Shown one piece after another: positions 25,401 through 54,790 of a stretch of DNA of 64,000 nt. How positions within the stretch are numbered: the stretch's first letter is position 1; every line of letters begins with the position of its first letter. Where the stretch lies: assembly GCA_022495005.1 (NCBI GenBank), contig JAGYXB010000815.1, forward strand, positions 434,001-498,000. The letters run 5' to 3'. Both the position numbers and the translations under genes were made by a program. The notes beneath the pieces were generated by a model. That model had not been told where the DNA came from. It searched no databases and worked only from the letters and a program-made list of their open reading frames with translations. Source of the stretch: Rhyacophila brunnea. Its lineage: Eukaryota > Arthropoda > Insecta > Trichoptera > Rhyacophilidae.

Positions 25401-27405
25401 TTTTTTTACTATATCCGTTCCAAGTAGATTTATATGATCATGGGCCTCCACAGAGTGAAGGTTGTATTAACAGATTTTTCTTTTTACGAGAAATGGATGT
25501 TAGCCACTTTCAACCTATTAGGTGCACACTCTGACTCGCAACACATATTGAAAAACTATGTGTCTTTGCCAAACTCAGGATTCGAACCTGGGACGTACAA
25601 TATTATAAGCCGACGCATTAGCCACTTGGCCATCGTGGGTTTAGGTAACAGTTACTATCATTAAAATAAAAGATTGTTTTAAATGAATTATACTCTGTTT
25701 AAACCCCTGCAACCTTTGTGATTACTAATAAGAGGAAAATTAAGTGCCTGCATGTGCAATGCTAGCACAGTATTACTAGAATAGTGCCACAGGTCGGAAA
25801 CTCACTTGGTCTATAAAATCGAAGAGTTGCGATATGTCATAGGTGATGGTAGGTGTGTTGGGATTCCTTCTCTTGAGATGTTCCTCGTATATCTTGCAGA
25901 CACCCTCCATGCAATCGTTGACGCTCTCATAGTCAGAGTACGTCCTCGTCTCTGGCCGGGCGCCCGGCTGAACCAACAGGATCGTGTGAGACTGGGAAAC
26001 CGAACAGTGTTAAAGTTGTTACCATGAAAAATTATTCACCGATTTTTGTATCACAACTCAATCATTACTGATCTTGTCCAGTCACTTGAGCCAGTCGTGC
26101 ACTAAATGAGTTCAAACAAAGTCATTGGTTGAATACAAAGTCTATAAAAGTATCTAACAATAAAATTTTAATGTATTTTGCCTCTGAGTACCTATATTTA
26201 TTATTCTTCCTAGTACGTGTCCTGTCTACAAAATGCCTCCAAGAATCCTGGTCTCTTTGCCAGCTGAGAGAAGTAGAGAAGAGGAGCGGTTTGGTTTAGG
26301 CAGGGCTTAATTGCATTTTAAAAACTAACAAGCACCATCTGCAAATTGTGTTCTTAGTTAAATGAAATCAAACAAGTTTGACTGACAAAGTTTAGTGTGT
26401 AATATTTATATCGAATTTTAACCCATCCCATGAATGTCATTTGTAACCGAGCTATCTAAATGCACTCTGTTTCATCATCATCATCGGTACTACAGCCCAA
26501 TGCGAGTTTCCAAAAAACATCTTCACTCCCAGGTGTCTGCTGCAAACTTTTTCCAGCTTAACTTTATAGACAATGCGTGTTTTTCCATAGAGTCCAATTA
26601 CTACAATTGATGTTTTCCGATAATTAGTTTCCCTTGTAGCAGTGACGAGGGGTGGAGGTAGGCTGTTAAAATTCGTTATAAATAGTGCACACGAAACTTT
26701 GTCAGTCAAACTTATATGTTTTCATTAAACTTTTTGTATCAGTGAACATTCCATGTACAAATGCATGCAATCTTGCAGCTCCATGCAATATTTTTTTTTA
26801 GCAAACAGTTGCAAACATAACATGGCATATCTCCGTCAGTGTCAAGTGGGTTATGGAAAGCACAATGGCATGCGTAAGATTCTTGGTTCGATTCCCAGTG
26901 AAATTAAAAATACTATAAACTCAGAAACTGTAGAGTTAGATTCAAGGGATATGTGTGTGTGACTCACTGGTTATTGTAATTTAACCATTAACTTCTATCG
27001 AGTAGTCTAATGTGTCTCAAAAAATAGCCTGTCCTCTAGTGATTCTCTCTATTAACCAGACTATTTGCAGAAAAATGGCTCTTGATAGTTTTGGAAGAGA
27101 TTCTTGAGTAATATTATGACAGTAAGTACGTTCTATTGTAAATAACAAACCAAATACACATCCAAAATTAACGTACATTGAAAAACAATGTAAAGGAAGG
27201 TTCAGCGTCCTTAATTTATAATATGGACTTTTACAAATGTTATCATTCATTCAAATTAAATACGAAGTTTGATATGTTGTCGGTCTCATAACCTAAACGT
27301 CATTTTTTGGTAAGCGCATCTTTAACGCCAGAAAAAAAGAATTACCCCAAATGAGGCTAATATATTTAGAGAATAAGTGAATAATGGAATGTCGCTGCTT
27401 ACCAT
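22490..27405 (-). CDS. ERH: Enhancer of rudimentary homolog (ERH), 3 coding exons, 103 aa
   Basis: ERH is a small, extremely conserved nuclear dimer that bridges RNA-processing factors; in flies it is the enhancer of rudimentary. Minus-strand exons: 27403-27405 (start codon only), 25806-25991 (62 codons) and 22490-22612 (40 codons plus TAG). Exon 2 carries [24 protein letters not shown] and [11 protein letters not shown]; exon 3 carries LADLSCLVY and [18 protein letters not shown]. Acceptors (TTTCCCAG, ATTTTCAG) and the exon 2 donor (GTGAGT) are good, and all joins are phase 0. Conserved ERH proteins start MSHTILL, and here the SHTILL codons begin right after an acceptor, so the ATG must lie in an upstream exon. 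The best candidate is ATG|GTAAGC at 27403-27405; a second ATG|GTAAAC at 27519-27521 is possible. The length matches the family (about 104 aa). Exons 2 and 3 are certain; exon 1 is inferred. Confidence 0.95.
22949..23102. mobile_element. Short family A hAT MITE
   Basis: Ends TAGTGACGAAGGGTGGAGG and CCACCCTTCACCACTG are inverted, with the exact 8-bp duplication CTATTTGG (22941-22948 and 23103-23110). At 154 bp it is a minimal derivative of 98-1035. Confidence 0.85.
23553..24288. mobile_element. Family B hAT element, longer copy
   Basis: It starts CATGGCTCCCACA and ends TGTGGGGGCCATG. The flanking octamers AATATAAC (23545-23552) and AATTTAAC (24289-24296) differ at one base. Subterminal blocks (GGGGGCCCGGCGTGGC, GGTCGACCAGTTAAGTG) match 563-956. 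The 350-bp extra middle has a 60-codon frame without recognisable transposase motifs. Confidence 0.78.
25432..25643 (-). mobile_element. Full-length tRNA-derived SINE
   Basis: On the minus strand it begins AAACCCACGATGGCCAAGTGG, with A box TGGCCAAGTGG and B box GGTTCGAATCC. A body (CACCTAATAGGTTGAAAGTGG) follows, then a 3' end with a short hairpin near CCTTCACTCTGTGGAGG. The same body and 3' hairpin recur at 56657-56862. Confidence 0.75.
26290..26440. mobile_element. Family A hAT right-arm fragment
   Basis: The run from GGTTTAGGCAGGGCTTAATT through CACCATCTGCAAATTGTG to CTGACAAAGTTTAGTGTG matches the right arm of 98-1035. The terminal CACTG end is not preserved. Confidence 0.6.
26640..26725. 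mobile_element. Family A hAT left-end fragment
   Basis: It begins CAGTGACGAGGGGTGGAGG and follows family A for about 85 bp, then diverges. No matching right end or TSD is found. Confidence 0.6.
26845..26950 (+). mobile_element. tRNA-derived SINE-like fragment
   Basis: CACAATGGCATGCGTAAG is followed by the B box TTGGTTCGATTCCCAG at tRNA-like distance. No intact tRNA fold or clear tail is seen. Confidence 0.45.
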
Positions 27406-28361
27406 TATTGTTTGAGGTGCGTATTTTGTAATAAATTCACAGATTTCCAGAAATCCCGCTTAGATTTAGTCCAAACAAAATAAATGTGTGTCGGCCGAAA
27501 ATGGCGGGTTGAGTTTACCATATGAAAAAACTAGATTTTTTTTTGTTTATTCTTCACACTTCTATATTCTACATCTTTTGTCAAAAGTTGTACCTAATTA
27601 AATGCTTATTAGTTTTTCTTTATTCGTACTTAATTATGTTACTAATTTATTTTTATTGTATTTAAAACAATAATGATTTGTATCACTCGTAACATTATGG
27701 CAATATTGAAATGAAATGTCAAAACCAAATACATCAGTAATGCACTCCAAGGAAATTTTCCCATTAAAAGATTTTTTTGTAGAAGAGGAAAATAAGAAAT
27801 TTTAATTTTTTAAAATACCTAACTTATCATTGGTTAGTTCATATGTATCTTGTTTCTTTCCGAAATCTGGGATATGTTGAAAAAAACATTTGTTGATACA
27901 TCAACAACAAATATTTGCTTTATTCGTGATAGAATTTGGCTTGATATAAATAAACATGAAAGATTGCATAATACTCCATATTTTAAAATGTTGAAATTGT
28001 CTTCTCAGAATTTTTTACTAAACTGCTTAGTAAGTATATTTTTAACAAAGAGTGACCAGCGTGCAATGTCTTTGATTTTTAACCATAATGGTTGTTTATG
28101 TATGAAGATTTTTTAAATCATTATCAGGAAAACTTTATCTATTAAGTGGCAGCACTAAGCCCACTGGATTTAAAATTCCTGTAGGTTTCTTACGTTTTTT
28201 ACGTCGCTGAATTGTTTACATTTATGCTGAGTGACAGTATAATAAAATAAATAGTTTTTCAGTTAATTTATAATTAATGGGTAAGCAGCACTGGGCTTGT
28301 TTGCAAATGAACAATATCAAATAATAACCGAACTGTTCCCCAGCATAATACCTAGTCAAAG
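27406..28361. promoter_or_regulatory. Divergent intergenic region between ERH and the ZAD zinc-finger gene
   Basis: About 950 bp separates the ERH start codon (minus) from the zinc-finger ATG (plus), so both promoters and 5' UTRs probably lie here. The GC-rich stretch near 27491-27510 contains AAAATGGCGG, which resembles the core of YY1/Pho sites common near housekeeping promoters. The rest is AT-rich with no recognised repeat. No TATA box or start site can be assigned. The region is inferred from gene orientation. Confidence 0.45.
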
Positions 28362-47846
<19,485 letters not shown>

Positions 47847-48333
47847 ATTAAATCGTGTGTTTTTATTTTGTTACCATGCTCTTGATGAGGTTTCTATTTC
47901 CAAAAACTGATAAGTCCATATATAGTCAGACTGTAACAAAAATTTTGTACATACACATATACCTCATTGAAGCCATTCAGCCATTAAGTCCCCTTTACCG
48001 CATTAAAATTATTTAACGACCCCCCGAGTAAAAATGGAATTTTAAAATTACACTGTTTAATAATATATACAGTAGAATCTCGATATAACGGGACTAATGT
48101 GGGTGAAGGGGTGTTCATTAAAGCCGAAAGTCCGTTTGCAAATAAATTCCTGTTTATTCATCCTCGGATGATATATACAGACACACCTGTTGTGGAGTGA
48201 TGTTAATGATCGATGTCGACACGCTTGCTTTTGGTAATCCTACTTTGAAAGAAGAATCAAGTTTTGTTTGCACTTTTGAAGTCTGCTGTTATTTTATAAT
48301 CAACTCTCTAAAATTACGAAAATATTTGTAATA

Positions 48334-48894
48334 CAGTACTCTCTCAGTAATCCGCCGCCCCAAAAACCAGACAAGTGTCCAATTAGTGAAAGCGGCGGAT
48401 TATAGTGCATACATACAAAATATGGTAAAAATTAAAACAGGTTTGAGAAATTTGTACTAGCAGATTATGGTTTTATTTTTAATTAAAATCAAGTATTAAA
48501 TAAATATTAAACTGTAAATCACTTGACACAACCAGTTATTCAGTGAAGCAGATATTCTTGAATGGCTTAGGATTCCTGGCTTTTCCTATGACCAAAAGCA
48601 TCATTTTGTGTGTCCCGGTTGCATTGGAGCACGGCATATTGTGTTGCGGTCCTTGGACACTTTCCTCCCATGTACATTACTTTCTTCACGATTAACTTAC
48701 GTTTTACGAAGGAGAAGTTTCCAAAATAAACACTTCTCATCTGCGTTGTATACTTGTACGTGACGGACTACTGAATTTGACAATCGAATACTGGCGAATT
48801 ATAGAGCTTGATTTTGTGCTTTCAACTAGTAAAAATAACGGCGGATTATAGTAGTTGTCGGATAATCAAGCGGCGGATTACTGAGAGTGTACTG
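48334..48894 (-). mobile_element. Nested Tigger/jerky-type element
   Basis: Ends CAGTACTCTCTCAGTAATCC and GGATTACTGAGAGTGTACTG are inverted, about 27 bp including the GCGGCGG stretch, and TA-flanked (48332-48333, 48895-48896). It holds a DDE transposase fragment on the minus strand. Confidence 0.82.
48536..48756 (-). pseudogene. Tigger/jerky DDE transposase fragment
   Basis: Minus-strand reading gives QVYNADEKCLFWKLL (the first catalytic-Asp motif of Tigger/jerky DDE domains). In another frame further down it gives SNATGTHKMMLLVIGKARNP and then a stop. The motif order matches the family, and frameshifts and missing ends show it is dead. Confidence 0.8.
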
Positions 48895-48899
48895 TATAG

Positions 48900-49070
48900 T
48901 TAAATTTCGTTATCTGATGAATAGTCAATAAATCTTATTACATTGTCGAGACGAGATGCAATCACTGATAACTTTGTTTTTGGGCGTGTTGTTTCTTCTT
49001 CCTCGCTATCTTCACTTCCATCCTCATTTTCCAAGATCATAACTTCATCTGCTATTTCACTTTCAGTCAT
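48900..49070 (-). pseudogene. Tigger-like transposase C-terminal tail, remnant
   Basis: A 56-codon minus-strand frame begins MTESEIADEVMILENEDG, passes an acidic run and ends SRLDNVIRFIDYSSDNEI before TAA. Acidic tails with EI(A/V)xxV are usual at the end of Tigger/jerky transposases. The DDE domain is not attached in frame. Confidence 0.6.
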
Positions 49071-49471
49071 GATGACCCAGGGTCACCTTCGTAAACGTAT
49101 TGAATGGGGTAATAAATGCATCTATTCATTTCGAGTAAACAAATTAAACTGCTGTGCAGCTGTGTGAATTAGCGGCCAGCGTTGCAAACGTATGTGCTAC
49201 GTTCAGTCTATGAACAGGACGGCATTATGACTCGAATTCAAGTGTAAAGCATGATGCGATTTTGATGCACGGAACATTGTTTACAATCAGTGACACTTGG
49301 ATTTAAACATATATAACATTAACCAGATGTTTTTAACAATTTTCAAATTTGACTGGATATTCTCTACTGTAGTTCTACTGTATTTCATGCAATAAATTTC
49401 CTGGTGGAAATAAGAAAATTTGTTGTTATAATATAATATTATTTCAACAAAAAGTAAAATATACAATAGGA

Positions 49472-50196
49472 CAGGGTTGGCGAACCTTTTTATGTACGCG
49501 TGCCAAAATTTCCCAAATATTATTTTTCAACTCTGACGTCCCGACCATTTTTTCATGAAGAAAAAATAGTTTTTCAAAATTCTATTAAAAAAATGATGTT
49601 CTAGATCACAGAACATAGCAGATATATAGCTTCACTTTTTCACTTTTTTTAATTACGCCATTTCGGTCCACCAATTTTGAAACTGTCTGCCAGAACTACT
49701 ACACTGCCTACTAGCTTCACCAAGTTTTTGTTAATATTATTTTTATTTATTTATTAGCTTATTTGGTGCAGTCATTTTTTGTGGGTAGAAATAAATTGTT
49801 TATTAACGTATTAATTAGATTGGTTTTTACTGCACAAATTGATATGAGAATTGCTACACTGCATCAGATGAGGCATTCTCTCGCTACAGTGGTCTCAAGC
49901 ATTGTAAATCCATCAAAATTAGAGGTTCGCGGCGCGGCACCCCCCGCCGCCAGATGAGGTTAGTGTGATAATATTATATATGTGATGCATAAATTCTAAG
50001 GACCAACCTATACAATTATATATTTAAATTAAACGTAGGTAATGCTTATTCTTGAAGAGTATTTGCCTGCTATTTTTATACAATGCGATCTGTCATTGAT
50101 TATTATTATAGACATTTTTTTCTCTTCAAACGCGTGCCATGAAAAATCATCTGGCGTGCCACCAGTGGCACGCATGCCATAGGTTCGCCGTCCTTG
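49472..50196. mobile_element. hAT element (CAGGGTTGGCGAACC ends)
   Basis: Ends CAGGGTTGGCGAACC and GGTTCGCCGTCCTTG are near-perfect inverted repeats. The octamer CAATAGGA is duplicated exactly (49464-49471, 50197-50204). Subterminal CGCGTGCCA and GGCACGC words recur. No transposase was recognised in 725 bp. Confidence 0.88.
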
Positions 50197-50879
50197 CAAT
50201 AGGAGATATAAACATTTAATAGAAAAATGAAAATATTTAATGAGATCCCTGAGCGTCGTGTGACTACACTAGTTTTGTGACTTTACTTTCTAATTTAGTT
50301 AAATACACTATCAAATCTTAAGTAAGTACGATTTTACACAAATTTTATTTGATTTTTCAACTAAATAATAATGCCGAAGTGTAGTATTTTTTTATTATTG
50401 GTTGCTTATCTTCTCATCGTGATAGATTGTCTTTTTATATGACCCGCAAATTGGCAAATAAATGTCATTGCAGTAGTGTGAAGAATGAATCTGCATTGTG
50501 TAATCAAATCAAACTTATTTATTTTACATATAATGAACATAACCAAATGATTGATGATTGATGACATAAAATAGGTGTTAACAATTTTTAAAACAAAAAT
50601 ACAGACAAATGTGAGTTAATAATACAATAAGTAATAAAATAAGAAATAAAATAAGAAAAGAAATAAAATAACAAAAATAAAAGTAGATGGAAGCATCTGT
50701 GTGCTGATGTGAACTATTGATAGACCCTATCTTAAAAACTTATAATTAATCAGTGGACCAGTGATCTTTTTCTTTTACTTCAATTTCATACATTTAGGCT
50801 CCATCTACAGAAGATGGTTTTTTCCAAATCTTTGAAAATTACATTAAAACAAAATATAGACAATATTACATGCATAAAC

Positions 50880-51300
50880 GAAAATCTTCTTCTTTGGCCA
50901 TATCCGCCTCTTAGTCGGAGCATATGGACACCACGAGGCGCCTCCAAGAATCCCTGTCACTCGCCAGTCTTCTTGCATCATTCCATATCAAACCGGCACC
51001 CCGTAGTTCCGCCGTATACACTCTATAGATAGTATTTAGCGGCCTTCTAGGATATCGGAATCCGGTTGGCTTGTAGGACAGGCAAGCCAGAGATATTCTC
51101 TTTGCGGTAGTGAATCATGGCACCTTATGAAGGCTCAGAGCAACCGTATACTGAGCTTTGAAAACAGATGTTTGCGACGGATACTGGGTATGCGGTATGA
51201 CTTTAGGAGCAAGACCAGATAAGAGAACGCATCAAGCAGCCTCTCATCACGCTGAGAGTGAAGAGGCGACGTTGGACCTGGCTCGGCCACGTGGTGACGT
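50880..51300. mobile_element. LINE fragments in opposite orientations
   Basis: 50890-50985 reads on minus as a LINE C-terminal tail (RDSWRRLVVSIC). About 51110-51300 reads on plus as another reverse-transcriptase C-terminal piece (ENRCLRRILGMRY, then a stop, then KRRRWTWLGHVV). They are two degraded remnants side by side. Confidence 0.6.
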
Positions 51301-51471
51301 TGTTAAACTGCTAATTAGTTTGATGTCACACCGCGTCATGACATCATTATTATAACCAATTATAAAATTTTGATTCCTCGATATTTAATTTAAAATTTCG
51401 AAATCGTCAAGAATTAATAAATTGAATTATTAATGTAACTTTAAATAATTTAATTTTATCACAGGGTTCCA

Positions 51472-51819
51472 TGACAAAACAGAACACTGACAAAACAGAA
51501 CATGACAAAACAGAATAATATGACAAAACAGAACAGTGACAAAACAGAACAACGGTAAATATAACTGACCTTTCAGGAAAAATATAAATTTAATATTGAA
51601 ATTGTCCTATCTCAAGCAAGCCTAGGATATCTCATCTTAATCAATATAATATGTTCAAAATGATTGGGTGACCAGGTACAACGAAATAATGACCTAACCT
51701 AACCGGCGGCTCTCGTGGTGCAGTGCGTAATAATTAAAAAAAAAAACCTAACCTAACCTAAATAGATTGCACAAGAATTAATGTTTCATTTTTCCCCTGG
51801 CTGTTCTGTTTTGTCACTG
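51472..51819. repeat. Reiterated TGACAAAACAGAAC motif, with one inverted copy
   Basis: Five direct copies lie at about 51472-51551 with 14-16 bp spacing. One perfect inverted 18-mer of the last copy (CAGTGACAAAACAGAACA, 51534-51551) is at 51802-51819. The pair may mark a MITE of about 286 bp, but no TSD could be defined. Confidence 0.65.
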
Positions 51820-52046
51820 AACTAAATGTAGTTTAAATTTTGCAACAGCAAATGCAAGGAGTGATCTTACTTATACGATCCATCAAATTAACTAAAATCA
51901 GTCCATTACAGAAACCGATTAATGAAAATGTTTCAAACAAATATTTCCAATTTTATTTTACTTATATTTATAGTGTAGAGGTTTACCCAACTCTACAACC
52001 GAGGTATTGTGTATGTTCATTTGTAAAATGCTTCAAATACACTCTA

Positions 52047-52220
52047 TGACGATCGGTCATATATATGTCGAAAAACCAGTTTCTTATGTTGGCGTCCTGT
52101 GTCACAGAGTGTAATTACGAAGTCATAGCTGTCATACAATATGTATGTATAAATATCAGAATGGCATAGATTTGATCATAGACACTAAAACGCTCTTAGC
52201 ATATATGTGCCCGATCGTCA
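52047..52220. mobile_element. TA-flanked MITE (TGACGATCGG ends)
   Basis: Ends TGACGATCGGTCATATATATG and its complement (TGCCCGATCGTCA) are bordered by TA (52045-52046, 52221-52222). The length is 174 bp and it is noncoding. Confidence 0.65.
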
Positions 52221-53088
52221 TATAGTCTATTTGAACCATAACATAGACAATAATACTAGCAGAAATGAGTCAACAATTCAGTTGCAAATCCGGCCTCCAA
52301 CAGTACAGTCAATCATGCGAGCAACTCCGCATAAAGTTTTCGATATCGTACTCAAAATCATAATGTAACCTTCAGTAATAAAGTATAAAAACAATGTGAC
52401 AGTCTTATTTTAGTGCCGTGTTAATCTTAAATGTTTTACGACAATATAAAATAAACAATATCAAAGCTGTGTCTCATTTCAATTGTGCCCCGCACATATA
52501 ATAAACAGATGCAACCTTCTACATAAAATTAATATTAATAGTTATATCTTCACAACCTACAACTCGAGATTATACGTCTATAATAGCAATTAAGGGTTGA
52601 TTTGCTAATCATAATAGGCATATTGTTCTAATTTGAAAATACAACAGGATGGAGAAAAGAAACTAACATTAAAACCGATCATTTACATTTGAAACATGAA
52701 AATATCGATAACTACAGTTATTGAATTGTGGACAATGATATTTGGAAATAGATACCTCAATAATTAACATTATAAATTCATTATTGGTGATAATGAAATA
52801 TCTCTTCAATTAACCTATAAAGTTGTGATTATATTATGCTGCACGTTGCGTACTATCACGTGACGTCACAGTAAGCTGCCGCTACAGGAAAAACATGTGT
52901 AATGTCATTTTTTTTGGTGTTTAAAATGATATCAGACTGATGCAAACATCCCGTAGCACATTCTGAACCCTTAAACAAATATTGTCAGTTAGCAAAATCT
53001 GCCAAAATCAACAGTACAACAATAAGGTCACCTCACGTTGTACTGCACTGCATCGACACCTGCATGACTCAATGAATGTTTTTTATAA

Positions 53089-53761
53089 TTTTCTACATGC
53101 CTACACATTTTCGACTCAAGTCAAAATAGCGTGTTTTTTGTTTTTAGTGATTGGCACTGTGTATTTTCTATAAGAATTTTGTCTATTATCTATGTTCTGC
53201 AGGTTGGGTTCTGCTCAAAATATTATCTATGGATGTAATATCGCAAGTAATTTTAATTTTCTACATGCCTACACATTTTCGACTCATGTCAAAATAGCGT
53301 GTTTTTTGTTTTTAGTGATTGGCACTGTGTATTTTCTATAAGAATTTTGTCTATTATCTATGTTCTGCAGGTTGGGTTCTGCTCAAAATATTATCTATGG
53401 ATGTAATATCGCAAGTAATTTTAATTTTCTACATGCCTACACATTTTCGACTCATGTCAAAATAGCGTGTTTTTTTGTTTTTAGTGATTGGCACTGTGTA
53501 TTTTCTATAAGAATTTTGTCTATTATCTATGTTCTGCAGGTTGGGTTCTGCTCAAAATATTATCTATGGATGTAATATCGCAAGTAATTTTAATTTTCTA
53601 CATGCCTACACATTTTCGACTCATGTCAAAATAGCGTGTTTTTTGTTTTTAGTGATTGGCACTGTGTATTTTCTATAAGAATTTTGTCTATTATCTATGT
53701 TCTGCAGGTTGGGTTCTGCTCAAAATATTATCTATGCATGTAATATCGCAAGTAATTTTAA
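53089..53761. repeat. 168-bp tandem repeat, four complete copies
   Basis: Monomers start with TTTTCTACATGCCTACACAT at 53089, 53257, 53425 and 53594 and end AGTAATTTTAA. Three are 168 bp and one has an extra T. Copies differ at only one or two positions each (ACTCAAG in the first, TATGCATG in the last), so the array is young. Frames crossing it are by-products. Confidence 0.95.
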
Positions 53762-54619
53762 CATACGTACACGTAGAAACTGTTAAGGCTATACTTGAGC
53801 TGAGGCATGGTCTAAATCGTGACTAGGCGATGCGCGGATTGTGCAAATGACGCGAGCCGAACGAAATATAATTTGTCATAAAAATTCAACATACGTCCTT
53901 TTAATATTATGTTTATTATTATATTCGTAATAATATTAGTATATTCATTGACATGTTTTCTTTTTCAAGTACATGCGGAATGTTTTTTAGTCATCTTTGC
54001 ACGATTTAAGAATATATTCCTCCGACGCCATCACAAAACAAACTGACGTGCTCACACCTCGACTGTCAGTCTCCGATTGACGACGACTGCGAAATTTCGT
54101 TCCACCTACTGTTGAAAATTATTTGCCGTTTCACTTATGTATGCTCTTAAAATTAATTGAAATTAGCATGAATAATAATTCAAAATAGTAATACATTAGA
54201 GTTGGCACTCTCCATCATAGAATTTACAGACATGGTGATCGTGACAAAATGACGAAACCATAGACTAAATTTATCACCATGGCAGCGTGACAGTACGCGA
54301 TGTGCAGCTCAATATAATCACAACTTAAGCAGCGGAGTGATTGCATGTTAATAAATTTTATTGTATAACATTATGGGTACCTATTTTTAAAGGAGTATTT
54401 ATAGTTTTATAATATATTTGGGTAAAATACATGAATTATTATTGTAATTAATTTTTACACCATGTGGGTCAATTAATATTGTTATAAATATTATGATCTC
54501 CATTGTTCGGCATGTGTGTGTATGTTTGTGATTTTGATGAAATAAAAGTTCTTATTTGTTAATTTATTTTTCTTATGACTTATTACCTCTTTATAGAAAG
54601 ATTCAACTGATTTTTGGTT

Positions 54620-54790
54620 CTGTTCGGTTATCAGGAATACAGCGGAAAACACATTTTGAAAATACCCGATATACTGGATTATTTGTTAGTTTAGTTTAGG
54701 TTAGGTTTGGTTAGGTTAACCTAACAAACAATCCAGTTTATCGGCTATTTTCAAAATATGTTTTCCGCTGTATTCCTGATAACCGAACAG
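54620..54790. mobile_element. Foldback element, near-perfect 171-bp hairpin
   Basis: Arms CTGTTCGGTTATCAGGAATA and TATTCCTGATAACCGAACAG pair almost perfectly inward for about 75 bp. The loop region consists of TTAGG-like words (TTTAGGTTAGGTTTGGTTAGG). A one-arm relic is at 21868-21950. Confidence 0.82.

Larger units (their letters stand above)
22613..25805 (-). other. ERH intron 2
   Basis: It contains the short family A hAT copy (22949-23102), the family B hAT copy (23553-24288) and a full SINE (25432-25643). The remaining sequence is AT-rich and unremarkable. Confidence 0.6.
25992..27402 (-). other. ERH intron 1 (inferred)
   Basis: It contains two partial family A hAT arms (26290-26440, 26640-26725), a LINE-tail-like stretch near 26470-26600 and a SINE-like head (26845-26950). 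An ATG followed by GTAACA at 26023-26025 would leave a 31-nt intron and is judged too close to be the true start exon. Confidence 0.5.
48070..49380 (-). mobile_element. Tigger/pogo-like element with nested second element
   Basis: CAGTAGAATCTCGATATAACG (after TA 48068-48069) and GTAGTTCTACTG (before TA 49381-49382) are the ends. The outer sequence matches 1598-2010 in reverse. A transposase C-terminal remnant lies on the minus strand (48900-49070). Another TA-flanked element is inserted at 48334-48894. Confidence 0.78.
50205..53088. other. Intergenic, old repeats, no gene
   Basis: It contains LINE fragments (50880-51300), reiterated TGACAAAACAGAAC words (51472-51819), a head-only SINE fragment (about 51710-51735) with short CCTAA runs next to it, and a MITE at 52047-52220. 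Nothing else is recognised. Confidence 0.55.

Noticed and set aside
25560..25643. Possible tRNA gene on the minus strand (good A and B boxes)
   Set aside because: The acceptor stem does not pair properly, and the sequence continues into a body shared with other copies, so it is a SINE head. No intact tRNA gene was found in the window.
51700..51765. CCTAA runs as an interstitial telomere
   Set aside because: Only a few TTAGG units beside a SINE fragment; too short and too common in insect DNA to claim.
53360..53575. Open frames running through the 168-bp tandem repeat
   Set aside because: They repeat with the monomer and encode nothing recognisable; a by-product of the array.
53089..53761. 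CRISPR-like array
   Set aside because: The repeats are contiguous 168-bp tandem monomers without spacers, in a eukaryotic genome.
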